Positions 25,495 through 36,807 of a stretch of DNA of 64,000 bases are shown here, in pieces. Within the stretch, counting starts at the first letter, position 1. Each line of letters opens with the position of its first letter. The notes beneath the pieces are model-generated. The model was not told the DNA's origin and made no database searches. It saw only the letters and a program-made list of their open reading frames with translations. Source of the stretch: Dickeya aquatica (GTDB taxonomy: Bacteria > Pseudomonadota > Gammaproteobacteria > Enterobacterales > Enterobacteriaceae); NCBI RefSeq assembly GCF_900095885.1, contig NZ_LT615367.1:1-64000 (forward strand), written 5' to 3'. Position numbers and translations under genes: made by a program.

Positions 25495-25719
25495 AATCGT
25501 TGTCTCTGTCTGGATTCTCGGTTTATGTGGCTGATTATACCTGTAACGGATGATAAAGGCGGTGTTTATCTGTCTCCTGCCGGGTGTTAGCGACTTAACA
25601 GACTGAAAAAAATAAAACCCGGCCTGAAGACGAGGATCACTTTTTTATTGGTATGCTTTCTGCTAGATTCCGCCGCAACTCTCCTTTTTATCCGCCCATC
25701 CGAACCCGAGATTGACGCT

Positions 25720-26259
25720 ATGAAACAGCCATTCAAAGGCACGGGACGTAAAGTTTCCGCGCCAAAAACGAAAAGAAAAAGCCGCGAAGAGTTAGACCAG
25801 GAAGCGCGTGCGCGTAAACGTCAGAAAAAACGTCGTGGTCATGCAGCAGGAAGCCGTACTCAGGCCTCCGGTGGCCAAAAACAGAATTCGGCTTCAGGCC
25901 AGGCTGCTGACCCGCGTATCGGCAGTAAGAAACCGATCCCTTTATTGGCTAACGGCGCAGCATTACCCGTGTCGCGGCCTGTGGTGGCTGCCGGGGAAGA
26001 GGCTGTTCGCCTGTCGCCACAAGAAGAACTCGAGAAGCTGGAAAATGATCCGCAGCTTGATGCGTTGCTAGACAGACTGGAGAAAGGGGAAACTCTGTCA
26101 GCCAAAGAGCAATCATGGGTTGATGAAACACTGGATCGGATTGATATCCTGATGGAACAGTTAGGGATCGATCTGGGTGATGATGATGAAGAAGAAGACG
26201 AGCAGCAAGAGGATATGTTGCAACTGCTGCGTCGTAATAACCCGAAAGACGGCTATTAA
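25720..26259 (+). CDS. yihI: Der GTPase-activating protein YihI
   Basis: 179 residues (E. coli 169). A very basic N-terminus with the conserved [20 protein letters not shown] (about residues 14-33), a Gln/Ser/Gly-rich low-complexity linker, the conserved [11 protein letters not shown], and a highly acidic C-terminal helical domain with [17 protein letters not shown] and a [10 protein letters not shown] run. It stimulates the GTPase Der (EngA) and so modulates 50S assembly. The start at 25720 was chosen from the E. coli alignment. The stop overlaps the start of the next small gene (TAATG). Confidence 0.94.
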   Translation: MKQPFKGTGRKVSAPKTKRKSREELDQEARARKRQKKRRGHAAGSRTQASGGQKQNSASGQAADPRIGSKKPIPLLANGAALPVSRPVVAAGEEAVRLSPQEELEKLENDPQLDALLDRLEKGETLSAKEQSWVDETLDRIDILMEQLGIDLGDDDEEEDEQQEDMLQLLRRNNPKDGY

Positions 26260-26435
26260 TGCTAAAAGCGCTATTTGTGCTAATAGCCTTAGTGCTTTTA
26301 TGTTTTTTATCCGGGCTGTTGGTTAAACTGTGGTGCCTGTCGAAGCGTAAAGGCAGGCTACAGCGGTCGGTTCTGGGCGGGCAACACCGATTGCCTCGAC
26401 GTCAGGCACCAGGAAAGGGTTATCGTAGGGAGTGA
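26259..26435 (+). CDS. Small membrane-anchored protein, unknown
   Basis: 58 residues. The ATG at 26259 overlaps the yihI stop (TAATG), which implies translational coupling. The N-terminal 25 residues are one strong hydrophobic helix (LFVLIALVLLCFLSGLLV), followed by a Lys/Arg-rich cytoplasmic tail ending GKGYRRE. Related enterobacteria often carry a longer single-span DUF2489-type gene between yihI and hemN; this could be a shortened relative, but I cannot confirm homology. It ends 5 bp before hemN, so yihI, this ORF and hemN may be one transcript. Confidence 0.55.
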   Translation: MLKALFVLIALVLLCFLSGLLVKLWCLSKRKGRLQRSVLGGQHRLPRRQAPGKGYRRE

Positions 26436-26440
26436 TAGGC

Positions 26441-27814
26441 ATGTCCGGGCAGACAATAGACTGGGATTTGGCTCTGATTCAGAAGTATAACTATTCGGGG
26501 CCGCGCTATACCTCTTACCCGACGGCGCTGGAGTTCAGTGAACATTACGATTCTGCCGCTTTTGCCGACGCCGTGGCGCGTTACCCTGAACGACCGCTCT
26601 CGTTATATCTGCACATCCCGTTCTGTCATAAGCTGTGTTACTTCTGCGGCTGCAACAAACTGGTGACGCGCCAGCAGCACAAGGCGGATGACTACCTTGA
26701 ACGACTGGCGCTGGAAATTGGCCAGCGTGCGCCACTGTTTGCCCATCGTACCGTCACCCAGATGCACTGGGGCGGAGGGACGCCCACGTTCCTGAATAAG
26801 ACGCAGGTCAGCCGGCTGATGGCGCTATTGCGCCAGCATTTTCACATTTCCGCCCAGGCAGAAATGTCACTGGAAGTTGACCCGCGGGAAATAGAGCTCG
26901 ACATGCTTGACCACCTGCGTGCTGAAGGGTTTAACCGCCTTAGCATGGGGGTGCAGGATTTCAATAAAGAGGTACAGCGGCTGGTTAACCGCGAGCAGGA
27001 CGAAGCCTTTATTTTTGCCCTGATTGAGCGAGCCAGAGCGCTGGGGTTTGCCTCCACCAATATTGATTTGATTTATGGCTTGCCCCGGCAGACGCCAGAG
27101 AGCTTTGCGTTCACCTTGCAGCGGGTGGCGGAGCTGCGTCCAGACCGGCTCAGTGTCTTTAACTACGCGCATTTACCGACTCTGTTTGCCGCCCAGCGCA
27201 AGATAAAAGAGGCGGACTTACCGAATGCGGAGCAGAAACTGGCGATTTTACAGCACACCATCGAAAGCCTGACGGCATCTGGCTATCAGTTTATCGGCAT
27301 GGATCATTTCGCCCGGCCGGATGATGAGCTGGCGGTGGCACAGCGCGAAGGAAAATTACACCGCAATTTCCAGGGCTATACTACCCAGGGTGATACTGAC
27401 CTGTTGGGGTTAGGTGTGTCCGCCATCAGTATGATTGGCGACAGCTATGCCCAGAATCAGAAGGAACTGAAGCGGTATGCGGCATCGGTTGAACAGCACG
27501 GCCATGCACTGTGGCGTGGTGTCACGCTCACACAAGACGATTGCCTGCGTCGTGATGTGATTAAAGCGTTGATTTGCCATTTCCGGCTGGAGTTCGCGGC
27601 TATTGAGCGGGTGTATGGCGTGTTATTGCGTGAATATTTCCGTGAAGATTTGGCGTTGCTGGAGCCGATGGCGCAAGATGGCCTGGTCGAGATTCAGCCT
27701 GAGGGGATTCAGGTGACGGCCAAAGGCCGTTTATTGATTCGCAATATCTGTATGTGCTTTGATGTCTATTTGCGCAGTAAAATGCGTGAGCGCCAGTTTT
27801 CTCGCGTTATCTGA
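26441..27814 (+). CDS. hemN: Oxygen-independent coproporphyrinogen III oxidase HemN
   Basis: 457 residues, identical in length to E. coli HemN. Radical SAM enzyme with the cluster motif CHKLCYFCGC (near residue 62) and GGGTPTFLN, the SAM-binding region, then EVDPREIELD and NIDLIYGLPRQTP. It decarboxylates coproporphyrinogen III to protoporphyrinogen IX in anaerobic haem synthesis. The start at 26441 (MSGQTIDWDLALIQKYNYSG) matches E. coli; the in-frame ATG at 26432 lies inside the preceding small gene. A hairpin terminator follows. Confidence 0.97.
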   Translation: MSGQTIDWDLALIQKYNYSGPRYTSYPTALEFSEHYDSAAFADAVARYPERPLSLYLHIPFCHKLCYFCGCNKLVTRQQHKADDYLERLALEIGQRAPLFAHRTVTQMHWGGGTPTFLNKTQVSRLMALLRQHFHISAQAEMSLEVDPREIELDMLDHLRAEGFNRLSMGVQDFNKEVQRLVNREQDEAFIFALIERARALGFASTNIDLIYGLPRQTPESFAFTLQRVAELRPDRLSVFNYAHLPTLFAAQRKIKEADLPNAEQKLAILQHTIESLTASGYQFIGMDHFARPDDELAVAQREGKLHRNFQGYTTQGDTDLLGLGVSAISMIGDSYAQNQKELKRYAASVEQHGHALWRGVTLTQDDCLRRDVIKALICHFRLEFAAIERVYGVLLREYFREDLALLEPMAQDGLVEIQPEGIQVTAKGRLLIRNICMCFDVYLRSKMRERQFSRVI

Positions 27815-27843
27815 CGTGTTGCATGACGTAGGATGATAAAAAA

Positions 27844-27876
27844 ACAGCCCGCGAGATAGCGGGCTGTTTGCGTTTT
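27844..27876. terminator. Terminator between hemN and yshB
   Basis: A 9-bp stem ACAGCCCGC/GCGGGCTGT is flanked by an A-run on the left and TTGCGTTTT on the right. It can act for hemN on the plus strand and for yshB on the minus strand. Confidence 0.85.
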
Positions 27877-27914
27877 ATGTAAGCAATTTTCTGGTGTATC
27901 AGCTATGAATTGAA

Positions 27915-28037
27915 TTAGCTGAAGAAATTGATTAATACTGCACAGAGCACGGCTGCAATAGCAGTTTGCGATGAGTGACCCACCGCACTGCTGATTTCAG
28001 CGCCGTGCGTTACGGCAGAAAAAAGTGATTCCAGCAT
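27915..28037 (-). CDS. yshB: Small membrane protein YshB
   Basis: 40 residues. The N-terminus MLESLFSAVTHGAE and the C-terminal helix QTAIAAVLCAVLINFFS match E. coli/Salmonella YshB (36 residues, MLES... and QTAVAAVLCA...). A very strong ribosome site GGAGAGGGG precedes the ATG at 28037. YshB is a single-span membrane protein that has been tied to Salmonella intracellular growth; its molecular role is unclear. Position between hemN and glnG is the same as in E. coli. Four extra residues sit in the loop before the helix. Confidence 0.88.
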   Translation of the reverse strand: MLESLFSAVTHGAEISSAVGHSSQTAIAAVLCAVLINFFS

Positions 28038-28181
28038 GGTTCCCCTCTCCAGTCAGCGGCACGATCATACTGCTGGCGCTGTGCAAGTAAAGCGTAAAAT
28101 AGCGGAAAATTTGTACGTTACATCGTACTTTTTATCACCGCTATCCCAGCGTATTGGCAGAGGCATAACACGGCACGCGCG

Positions 28182-29594
28182 TTATTCCATGCCCAGCTCT
28201 TTCAGTTTGCGCGTCAGGGTATTTCGGCCCCATCCCAGCAAACGAGCCGCCTCTTGTTTATGTCCTTGCGTGTGGCGCAGTGCTGTTGTCAGCAGTGTGC
28301 GCTCCATTTCGGGCTGGGCTTCTGCCAGCAAATTCTGATGACCGGAGCGCAGTGCGCGATCTGCCCATTGCGCCAGCAGCGTCGCCCAACTGTCTGGCAT
28401 CACATGCACGGTGGCATCTGGCGCGGTGGTTTCAAACAACTCCGGCGGCAGATCCTGAATCAACACTTCTTGCCCGGCCGCCATCACGGTTAACCAGCGG
28501 CAGGTGTTCTCCAGTTGGCGCACATTACCCGGCCAGGGGAGGCGAGTGAGTGCCGCTTCGGTTTCCGGGTGCAGATTTTTGGGCTCGACTCCCAGTTCTT
28601 TCGCGGTTGCTTGCAAGAAGTAACGCGCCAGGCGCGGAATATCTTCGCGGCGTTCGCGTAGCGGCGGCAGATGGACACGAATCACGTTGAGACGGTGGAA
28701 CAGGTCTTCACGGAATTTGCCTTCCTGTACCCGCAATTCCAGATTCTGATGCGTGGCGGCGATAATACGCACATCGACTTTAACCGCAGCATAGCCGCCA
28801 ACCCGGTAAAACTGACCGTCAGCCAGTACGCGCAACAGGCGGGTTTGCACATCTAACGGCATATCACCGATTTCATCGAGAAATAACGTGCCGCCATCCG
28901 CTTGTTCAAAGCGCCCCTGACGAATTTGATTCGCGCCGGTAAACGCGCCTTTTTCATGGCCAAACAATTCAGATTCAATCAAATCTTTGGGGATGGCGGC
29001 CATATTGAGTGCGATGAACGGTGCTTTGGCTCGCGGACTGTGGCGATGCAAGGCATGGGCGACCAGCTCTTTGCCCGTACCGGACTCACCGTTTATCAGC
29101 ACGCTGATAGAGGAGCGGGAAAGCCGACCGATAATACGGAACACATCCTGCATGGCAGGGGCTTCGCCAATAATATCGGTGGTTGGCCCGCTAATCGGCT
29201 GGTTGCGTACCGGTTGCTGTTGTTCGAGATAATGACTGATAGCCCGCTCAACCAGCGCCACCGCTTCGTCAATATCAAACGGTTTGGGCAGGTAATCAAA
29301 TGCCCCTTGCTGATAGGCGCTGACCGCGGCATCCAAATCGGAATGTGCGGTCATGATAATAACCGGCAGCATCGGGTGGCGTTGCTTGATTTGTTGCAGC
29401 AGCGCCAGCCCGTCCATACCGGGCATACGGATGTCGGACAACAGCACGTCAGGCGTTTGTGTCGTCAGCGCATTGAGCGCCTGCGTACCGTTATCAAAGG
29501 TCGCGCAGGTTAAACCCGCGCCGGTAAGCGCACGTTCCAGCACCCAACGGATGGAGCTATCGTCATCGACAATCCAGACTATCCCTCGTTGCAT
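28182..29594 (-). CDS. glnG: Nitrogen regulation response regulator NtrC (NRI)
   Basis: 470 residues (E. coli 469). Receiver domain with phospho-acceptor Asp54 ([12 protein letters not shown]), sigma-54-interacting AAA+ domain (about 140-370) with Walker A GESGTGKE and the GAFTGA loop, and a C-terminal Fis-type HTH ([20 protein letters not shown]). When phosphorylated by NtrB it activates sigma-54 promoters such as glnAp2. The start at 29594 ([14 protein letters not shown]) matches E. coli. It lies 8 bp after glnL in glnALG. Confidence 0.97.
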   Translation of the reverse strand: MQRGIVWIVDDDSSIRWVLERALTGAGLTCATFDNGTQALNALTTQTPDVLLSDIRMPGMDGLALLQQIKQRHPMLPVIIMTAHSDLDAAVSAYQQGAFDYLPKPFDIDEAVALVERAISHYLEQQQPVRNQPISGPTTDIIGEAPAMQDVFRIIGRLSRSSISVLINGESGTGKELVAHALHRHSPRAKAPFIALNMAAIPKDLIESELFGHEKGAFTGANQIRQGRFEQADGGTLFLDEIGDMPLDVQTRLLRVLADGQFYRVGGYAAVKVDVRIIAATHQNLELRVQEGKFREDLFHRLNVIRVHLPPLRERREDIPRLARYFLQATAKELGVEPKNLHPETEAALTRLPWPGNVRQLENTCRWLTVMAAGQEVLIQDLPPELFETTAPDATVHVMPDSWATLLAQWADRALRSGHQNLLAEAQPEMERTLLTTALRHTQGHKQEAARLLGWGRNTLTRKLKELGME

Positions 29595-29602
29595 CGTGAA
29601 CC

Positions 29603-30652
29603 TCACTGGCGAATGGGCAGATAAACCGAAAATTCGGTATGACCTGGCCAACTGTTAAATTCGATTTTCCCCGAATGCTGGTCGATAAGGTTGCGGGCAA
29701 TCGATAAGCCCAGCCCGGTGCCACCTTCGCGGCCACTTACCATCGGGTAGAACAGGGTGTCCTGTAAATGAGCCGGTACACCGGGGCCATCATCTTCGAT
29801 GTCAATACGGGCAACCAGCCGGTAACGCGTGCCGTGCAGGGTAAGCTGAAATGCGGTACGGGTTCGAATGGTGATAGTACCGCCTTCTGCTCCCAGCGCC
29901 TGCATGGCATTACGGGTAATATTGAGCAACACTTGCTCGATTTGATCCGGGTCGTGAGTGAGCTCAGGCAGGCTGGGGTCGTAGTCGCGCACCAGCGTGA
30001 CATTCTCTGCCTTTTCCATCGACACCAACTGAAACACCCGCTCAGCTACCTGATGAATACTTTGTGTGACATGTAAGCCCGGTTGTTGCGGGCCAAGCAG
30101 GCGATCCACCAAATTACGCAGGCGGTCAGCCTGCTCGATAATCACTTTGGTGTATTCCATCAATGAAGGATCTGGCAGTGCTTTAGAAAGCAACTGCGCG
30201 GCACCCCGCAACCCGCCGAGCGGATTTTTTATTTCATGCGCCAGACCGCGAACCAAATCACGAGCGGCCTGCTGTTGAGCATGCTGTAGCTGTTCCTGGC
30301 TGAGACGGCGCTGATTATCCATCGGGGCCATTTCCAGCAGGATAAAATCATGCTGAATACGCTGTGCGGTCAGCGACATAATGTGCGCGCGGCCATCCAC
30401 GACAAGCGTAACTTCGTTGTCAGTAAAACCTTGCCCGGAATCGAGGCTTTCGCGCATCAAATCAATATTCAGTGAAAAGTACCCGAGCAGCTCCGGCAGC
30501 GGTGTTCCTGAGAGTTTGCGCGAGCTTTGCGCTAAAAGCTGTTGCGCAGCCGGGTTGGAGTAGTGAATAGCCAGATCTTTATCCAGCAATAATATGCTGT
30601 TTATTAAAGAATTTAGGATCTGCCCAGCATCGGGCAGCGTGCCTGTTGCCAT
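29603..30652 (-). CDS. glnL: Nitrogen regulation sensor kinase/phosphatase NtrB (NRII)
   Basis: 349 residues, same as E. coli NtrB. N-terminal PAS domain (about 1-115), DHp domain with phosphorylated His in [16 protein letters not shown] (about residue 139), and a GHKL ATPase domain with N box [10 protein letters not shown] and G boxes DDGPGVP and [10 protein letters not shown]. Cytoplasmic; the PII protein GlnB switches it from kinase to phosphatase. The start at 30652 ([16 protein letters not shown]) matches E. coli. An NtrC-like palindrome lies just upstream. Confidence 0.97.
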   Translation of the reverse strand: MATGTLPDAGQILNSLINSILLLDKDLAIHYSNPAAQQLLAQSSRKLSGTPLPELLGYFSLNIDLMRESLDSGQGFTDNEVTLVVDGRAHIMSLTAQRIQHDFILLEMAPMDNQRRLSQEQLQHAQQQAARDLVRGLAHEIKNPLGGLRGAAQLLSKALPDPSLMEYTKVIIEQADRLRNLVDRLLGPQQPGLHVTQSIHQVAERVFQLVSMEKAENVTLVRDYDPSLPELTHDPDQIEQVLLNITRNAMQALGAEGGTITIRTRTAFQLTLHGTRYRLVARIDIEDDGPGVPAHLQDTLFYPMVSGREGGTGLGLSIARNLIDQHSGKIEFNSWPGHTEFSVYLPIRQ

Positions 30653-30665
30653 AACGCAGACTCCC

Positions 30666-30680
30666 GCACTATTTGAGTGC
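30666..30680 (-). promoter_or_regulatory. NtrC-type site in front of glnL
   Basis: GCACT-ATTTG-AGTGC is a perfect inverted repeat with a 5-bp spacer, 13 bp upstream of the glnL start. In E. coli NtrC-P represses the internal glnL promoter through a site overlapping its start; sequence and location fit that role. Confidence 0.65.
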
Positions 30681-30731
30681 ACACTATTCTGAATTGTAGG
30701 TTAAGTCGCAACGATAAAATGTTCGGTGGAG

Positions 30732-30756
30732 AAAAAAGCCCATCCGAAGATGGGCT
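30732..30756 (-). terminator. Terminator downstream of glnA
   Basis: On the minus strand, AGCCCATC-TTCG-GATGGGCT is followed by a run of T. It sits between glnA and glnL, where partial termination lowers glnLG expression relative to glnA. Confidence 0.9.
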
Positions 30757-30876
30757 GAAAAGTTTCCACGGCAACAAAAATAAACATAAATAAAAAACAG
30801 TCATCAGGCGGCAGAGCGAACATCATTTTCTTCGTCCCTGCCGTCTGTAAGCGGGAATTACACGCTCGTAGTACAA

Positions 30877-32286
30877 TTACACGCTGTAGTACAGTTCGAA
30901 CTCAACCGGATGCGGCGTCATACGAACGCGGTCGTTCTCAGCACGACGCAGTTCGATGTAAGCATCGATAGCATCGTCAGTGAACACGCCGCCACGGGTC
31001 AGGAACTCGCGGTCTGCGTTCAGCGCGTTCAGCGCTTCTTCCAGCGAGCCTGCTACGGTTGGGATCTCTTTCGCTTCTTCCGGCGGCAGATCGTACAGGT
31101 TCTTGTCCATGGCATCGCCAGGGTGGATCTTGTTGATGATACCGTCCAGGCCAGCCATCAGCAGTGCAGCGAAGCACAGGTACGGGTTAGCAGCCGGGTC
31201 CGGGAAACGTACTTCGATACGACGTGCTTTCGGGCTTGATACCACCGGAATACGGATAGACGCAGAACGGTTACGGGCAGAGTAAGCCAGCATAACCGGT
31301 GCTTCGTAACCCGGAACCAGACGTTTGTAAGAGTTGGTGGTCGGGTTAGACAGGGCGTTGATGGCTTTCGCGTGTTTGATAACACCGCCGATGTAGTACA
31401 GCGCAGTTTCAGACAGGCCGCCGTATTTGTCACCGGAGAACAGGTTGGCACCATCTTTGGCCAGAGACATGTGGCAGTGCATACCGGAACCGTTATCACC
31501 GAACATCGGTTTCGGCATGAAAGTCGCAGTTTTGCCGAAAGCGTGAGCGACGTTGTGTACAACGTATTTGTAGATCTGAATTTCGTCAGCTTTTTTGGTC
31601 ATGGTGTTGAAGCGGGTAGCCACTTCGTTCTGACCAGCGGTTGCGACTTCGTGGTGGTGAGCTTCAACCACCAGGCCCATCTGCTCCATGGTCAAACACA
31701 TGGCAGAACGCAGATCCTGTGCGGAATCTACTGGCGGAACCGGGAAGTAACCCCCTTTCACTGCCGGACGGTGGCCTTTGTTGCCGCCTTCGTATTTGGT
31801 GCTGGAGTTCCAGGCTCCTTCGATGTCATCGATGGCAACGTGAGAACCAGAGATGCTGCTGCCAAAACGGATGTCATCAAACAGGAAGAATTCCGGCTCT
31901 GGCCCGAACAGTACGGTATCCGCGATGCCAGAAGAGCGCAGGAAATCCTCAGCGCGTTTGGCGATGGAACGCGGGTCACGGTCATAGCCCTGCATGGTGC
32001 CCGGTTCCAGAATGTCACAACGGATGATCAGGGTCGATTCTTCAAAGAACGGATCCAGAACCGCAGTAGTTGCATCCGGCATTAACACCATGTCGGATTC
32101 GTTGATGCCTTTCCAGCCGCCAATTGAAGAGCCGTCAAACATTTTGCCGTCTTCAAAGAAATCAGCATTGACCTGGTGGGCCGGAATGGTGACGTGCTGT
32201 TCTTTACCTTTGGTATCCGTGAAGCGGAGGTCAACAAACTTCACCTCGTGTTCATTCAGCATCGTCAAAACGTGTTCTACTGACAT
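30877..32286 (-). CDS. glnA: Glutamine synthetase type I
   Basis: 469 residues, equal to E. coli GlnA. ATP-dependent synthesis of glutamine from glutamate and ammonium; dodecameric, cytoplasmic. Seen are the signatures [24 protein letters not shown] and [17 protein letters not shown], and the adenylylation-site loop [11 protein letters not shown] (Tyr near 397), so GlnE control is retained. The start at 32286 ([19 protein letters not shown]) matches the family; the frame extends upstream to 32310 without homology. Transcribed from a sigma-54 promoter with upstream NtrC sites; first gene of glnALG. Confidence 0.98.
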   Translation of the reverse strand: MSVEHVLTMLNEHEVKFVDLRFTDTKGKEQHVTIPAHQVNADFFEDGKMFDGSSIGGWKGINESDMVLMPDATTAVLDPFFEESTLIIRCDILEPGTMQGYDRDPRSIAKRAEDFLRSSGIADTVLFGPEPEFFLFDDIRFGSSISGSHVAIDDIEGAWNSSTKYEGGNKGHRPAVKGGYFPVPPVDSAQDLRSAMCLTMEQMGLVVEAHHHEVATAGQNEVATRFNTMTKKADEIQIYKYVVHNVAHAFGKTATFMPKPMFGDNGSGMHCHMSLAKDGANLFSGDKYGGLSETALYYIGGVIKHAKAINALSNPTTNSYKRLVPGYEAPVMLAYSARNRSASIRIPVVSSPKARRIEVRFPDPAANPYLCFAALLMAGLDGIINKIHPGDAMDKNLYDLPPEEAKEIPTVAGSLEEALNALNADREFLTRGGVFTDDAIDAYIELRRAENDRVRMTPHPVEFELYYSV

Positions 32287-32368
32287 ACTTGGTTCTCCCG
32301 ATTGTGTCATTTATCGTCGTGGAACGAATATCGTTGTGGAAATGATGTTGTTACCGTACATAAGTTAT

Positions 32369-32385
32369 AGCTAAAACTGTGCCAA
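32369..32385 (-). promoter_or_regulatory. Sigma-54 promoter of glnA (glnAp2-like)
   Basis: On the minus strand TTGGCAC-AGTTT-TAGCT gives the -24 GG and -12 GC elements with correct spacing and closely resembles E. coli glnAp2. Transcription would begin near 32358, about 70 bp before the ATG. Confidence 0.88.
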
Positions 32386-32441
32386 CTTTATTCGAATAGT
32401 GCAAACAGGCATTCCTGCTGGTTTTCCACGTACTCTCATGC

Positions 32442-32539
32442 TGCACCAAGATAGTTAACTGCACCAAACGTGTGCACCATGTTGGTGAGGTTGCACTTAA
32501 TTGGTGCTTTGTTGTGCAGGGTTGCTGCTTTATTGCACC
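32442..32539 (-). promoter_or_regulatory. NtrC enhancer cluster for glnA
   Basis: Two dyads, TGCACCATGTTGGTGAG (32473-32489) and TGCACTTAATTGGTGC (32492-32507), match the NtrC consensus and lie about 100-135 bp upstream of the sigma-54 promoter. Extra TGCACC half-sites stand at 32442, 32460 and 32534. This is the classical enhancer arrangement of glnA, with more half-sites than the two strong sites of E. coli. Confidence 0.82.
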
Positions 32540-32662
32540 GTGAAAGGGATCACAGACCCGTGATGTCCAGGTTGTTTGTGGAAGATGATTGTGATCTTGT
32601 TTAGTCGCTCGATTAATACGTGTACAATAGCGCGCTATTTCTAAAATGCCTGAGGCAAAGCT

Positions 32663-34486
<1,824 letters not shown>

Positions 34487-34543
34487 TTCGCTGTTGGATG
34501 ACGTACTGGTTGAGTGCCGTTACTGATTGCACCATCCGGCGAT

Positions 34544-34572
34544 AAGGCCCCGCTACGGGGCCTTTGTTTTTT
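34544..34572 (+). terminator. Rho-independent terminator of typA
   Basis: A 9-bp stem AAGGCCCCG/CGGGGCCTT with a 3-base loop is followed by TTGTTTTTT. Confidence 0.93.
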
Positions 34573-34704
34573 GCCCACTTCGGCGCTGGCCTGCCGTGCT
34601 TTCCGGTACTATTTGGGGCCACATAATGATCCTGCCTGGTCTCCCTGTTCAGCACCGCTATTTCTCGCTACAGTGAAAATCCTACTGATGAATCTGGAGG
34701 ATGC

Positions 34705-35316
34705 ATGCTGTATATCTTTGATTTGGGGAATGTCGTCATTGATGTCGATTTTAACCGGGTGCTGGGTGTGTGGAGCAGCCTGAGTGGTGCGCCACTGGCG
34801 ACACTGCGTGAGCGTTTTACCATGGGGCATACCTTTGAACAGCATGAGCGCGGTGAAATTAGCGATGAAGAGTTTGCGTCACGGCTGTGCCATGAAATGG
34901 GGATTTCGCTTAGTTTTGAACAATTTTCGGCTGGCTGGCAGGCTATTTTCCACGGTATTCGCAAAGATGTGATCGACATCATGTACCGCTTACGGCAGGA
35001 AGGACACCGTGTCGTCATACTCTCGAATACCAATCGGCTTCATTGCCAGTGCTGGCCAGCACTTTACCCGGATGTGATACCCGCTGCCGATAAACTCTAT
35101 TTATCGCAGGAGATGGGTTATCGCAAACCGGAAGCGGCGATTTACCAGCAAGTGTTGCGAGAAGAAGGTGTAAGTGCCGCTGATGCCTGCTTTTTTGACG
35201 ATAATCCTGCCAATATCGACGCTGCTCAATCTTTGGGGATTCGGGCAATTTTGGTCAGCGATCGGCAGGTGGTGCCTGATTTTTTTGCCAGCCAGGTTTT
35301 TAGCCAGGAGGCGTAA
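34705..35316 (+). CDS. yihX: HAD phosphatase YihX (alpha-D-glucose-1-phosphate phosphatase)
   Basis: 203 residues (E. coli 199). HAD superfamily with motif [13 protein letters not shown] (about residues 3-14), motif [12 protein letters not shown], the motif III region [11 protein letters not shown] and motif [12 protein letters not shown]. The E. coli enzyme dephosphorylates alpha-D-glucose 1-phosphate. GGAGG lies 4 bp before the ATG. It ends 7 bp before dtd; the yihY gene that separates them in E. coli is absent. Confidence 0.94.
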   Translation: MLYIFDLGNVVIDVDFNRVLGVWSSLSGAPLATLRERFTMGHTFEQHERGEISDEEFASRLCHEMGISLSFEQFSAGWQAIFHGIRKDVIDIMYRLRQEGHRVVILSNTNRLHCQCWPALYPDVIPAADKLYLSQEMGYRKPEAAIYQQVLREEGVSAADACFFDDNPANIDAAQSLGIRAILVSDRQVVPDFFASQVFSQEA

Positions 35317-35323
35317 AGCCGTT

Positions 35324-35761
35324 ATGATTGCATTAATTCAGCGGGTGTCGGCTGCCAGTGTTGTCGTTGATGGCGATACGATAGGGGAAATTGCGCATGG
35401 GCTGCTCGTCTTACTCGGCGTAGAGCAGGGAGACGATGAACAAAAGGCGACCCGATTATGTGAAAAAGTGATCGGGTATCGGATTTTTAGCGATGACAAC
35501 GGCAAGATGAATCTCAATGTTCAACAAGCCGGTGGCAGCTTACTGGTGGTATCACAATTCACGCTGGCGGCGGATACGCAAAAAGGCATGCGCCCCAGTT
35601 TTTCTCGTGGTGCCGCTCCGGTGCAAGCCGATAGTCTGTATCAATATTTTGTCGGTCAGTGCCGTGAGCGCGGGCTGGTAACGCAGACGGGGCGGTTTGC
35701 CGCGGATATGAAAGTCTCTTTGGTGAATGATGGGCCTGTCACCTTCTGGTTGCAGGTGTAG
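35324..35761 (+). CDS. dtd: D-aminoacyl-tRNA deacylase Dtd
   Basis: 145 residues, E. coli length. Starts [17 protein letters not shown]; carries the active-site [12 protein letters not shown] and the Gly-cisPro motif [11 protein letters not shown] at the C-terminus, which together reject L-amino acids and hydrolyse D-aminoacyl-tRNAs (also Gly-tRNA(Ala)). The start at 35324 follows the yihX stop by 7 bp; an in-frame extension to 35174 lies inside yihX. Confidence 0.96.
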   Translation: MIALIQRVSAASVVVDGDTIGEIAHGLLVLLGVEQGDDEQKATRLCEKVIGYRIFSDDNGKMNLNVQQAGGSLLVVSQFTLAADTQKGMRPSFSRGAAPVQADSLYQYFVGQCRERGLVTQTGRFAADMKVSLVNDGPVTFWLQV

Positions 35762-35791
35762 GGCCTAAATAAACAGGGGTTGAGAAGGTCT

Positions 35792-36733
35792 ATGTATTAC
35801 CTGAGAGTGCCGGAAACAGCCGAAGAACTGGATGCCTATTACCAGTTTCGCTGGGAGATGTTGCGTAAGCCATTACATCAGCCGCTCGGTTCTGAGCGGG
35901 ATGCCTATGACGCGCTGGCTCACCATCAAACTATTGTCGATGGGCAAGGTCATTTGGTAGCCGTCGGCCGGCTCTCAATCAATGCTGACAATGAAGCGTC
36001 GATACGTTTTCTGGCGGTTCACCCGGATGTTCAGCGTAAAGGACTGGGCACCCTGATGGCGATGGCGCTGGAGTCGGTAGCGCGCCAGGAGGGTGTAAAA
36101 CGTGTGGTGTGCAGCGCGCGTGAAGATGCTGTCGCCTTCTTTTCGCGCCTCGGGTTTGCCAACCAGGGGGAAATCACCACGCCGCTGAGTACACCGATAC
36201 GTCATTTTTTGATGATAAAACCCGTCGCTACGCTTGATGACATTCTTCATCGCCCGGATTGGTGTGGTCAGTTACAGCAAGCCTGGTACAACCACATTCC
36301 GCTTAGTGAAAAGATGGGGGTACGCATCAGTCAGTACACCGGGCAGAAATTTATGACCACCATGCCGGAAGCGGGTAATCAGAATCCGCATCATACGCTG
36401 TTTGCTGGCAGTTTATTCTCGCTGGCCACGTTGACTGGCTGGGGGCTTATCTGGTTATTGTTACGCGAGCGTCAGCTCGGCGGCACGATTATTCTGGCAG
36501 ATGCGCACATCCGTTACAGCTCGCCGGTAGCGGGCCGCCCGAGCGCGGTTGCCGATCTTGGCTCCATGAGTGGTGATTTGGACCGGTTGGCCCGTGGGCG
36601 AAAAGCCCGGGTTCAGTTACAGGTCGAGCTGTTTGGCAACGATAAGAAAGGAGCTGTCTTCGAAGGGGTGTATATCGTGCAGCCACCTGACACCCATACG
36701 TCAGGCGAGCCACAGGATGCGGTAATACATTAA
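35792..36733 (+). CDS. fabY: FabY acetoacetyl-ACP synthase-type protein (YiiD): GNAT plus hotdog fusion
   Basis: 313 residues. The N-terminal GNAT acetyltransferase domain (about 1-145) has the acetyl-CoA loop [15 protein letters not shown]. The C-terminal YiiD-type thioesterase/hotdog domain (about 160-300) includes [22 protein letters not shown]. coli YiiD (FabY) can initiate fatty-acid synthesis when FabH is missing. The ATG at 35792 begins [17 protein letters not shown], which aligns with an internal Met of E. coli YiiD; a TTG at 35780 is a possible alternative. It follows dtd by 30 bp. Confidence 0.92.
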   Translation: MYYLRVPETAEELDAYYQFRWEMLRKPLHQPLGSERDAYDALAHHQTIVDGQGHLVAVGRLSINADNEASIRFLAVHPDVQRKGLGTLMAMALESVARQEGVKRVVCSAREDAVAFFSRLGFANQGEITTPLSTPIRHFLMIKPVATLDDILHRPDWCGQLQQAWYNHIPLSEKMGVRISQYTGQKFMTTMPEAGNQNPHHTLFAGSLFSLATLTGWGLIWLLLRERQLGGTIILADAHIRYSSPVAGRPSAVADLGSMSGDLDRLARGRKARVQLQVELFGNDKKGAVFEGVYIVQPPDTHTSGEPQDAVIH

Positions 36734-36807
36734 CACTCTCTATTTTCTTTAAAACCACACATCGCTATCCACCGCTGCGATAAGGCAGCGGTGGTTTCCT
36801 CTTTTGT

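Noticed and set aside
25495..25719. Possible CsrC-type RNA between engB and yihI, by position
   Set aside because: Only scattered GGA motifs are present, with no series of GGA hairpin loops and no matching terminator.
31372..32085. 237-codon frame opposite glnA
   Set aside because: Antisense shadow of a highly conserved gene with strong codon bias.
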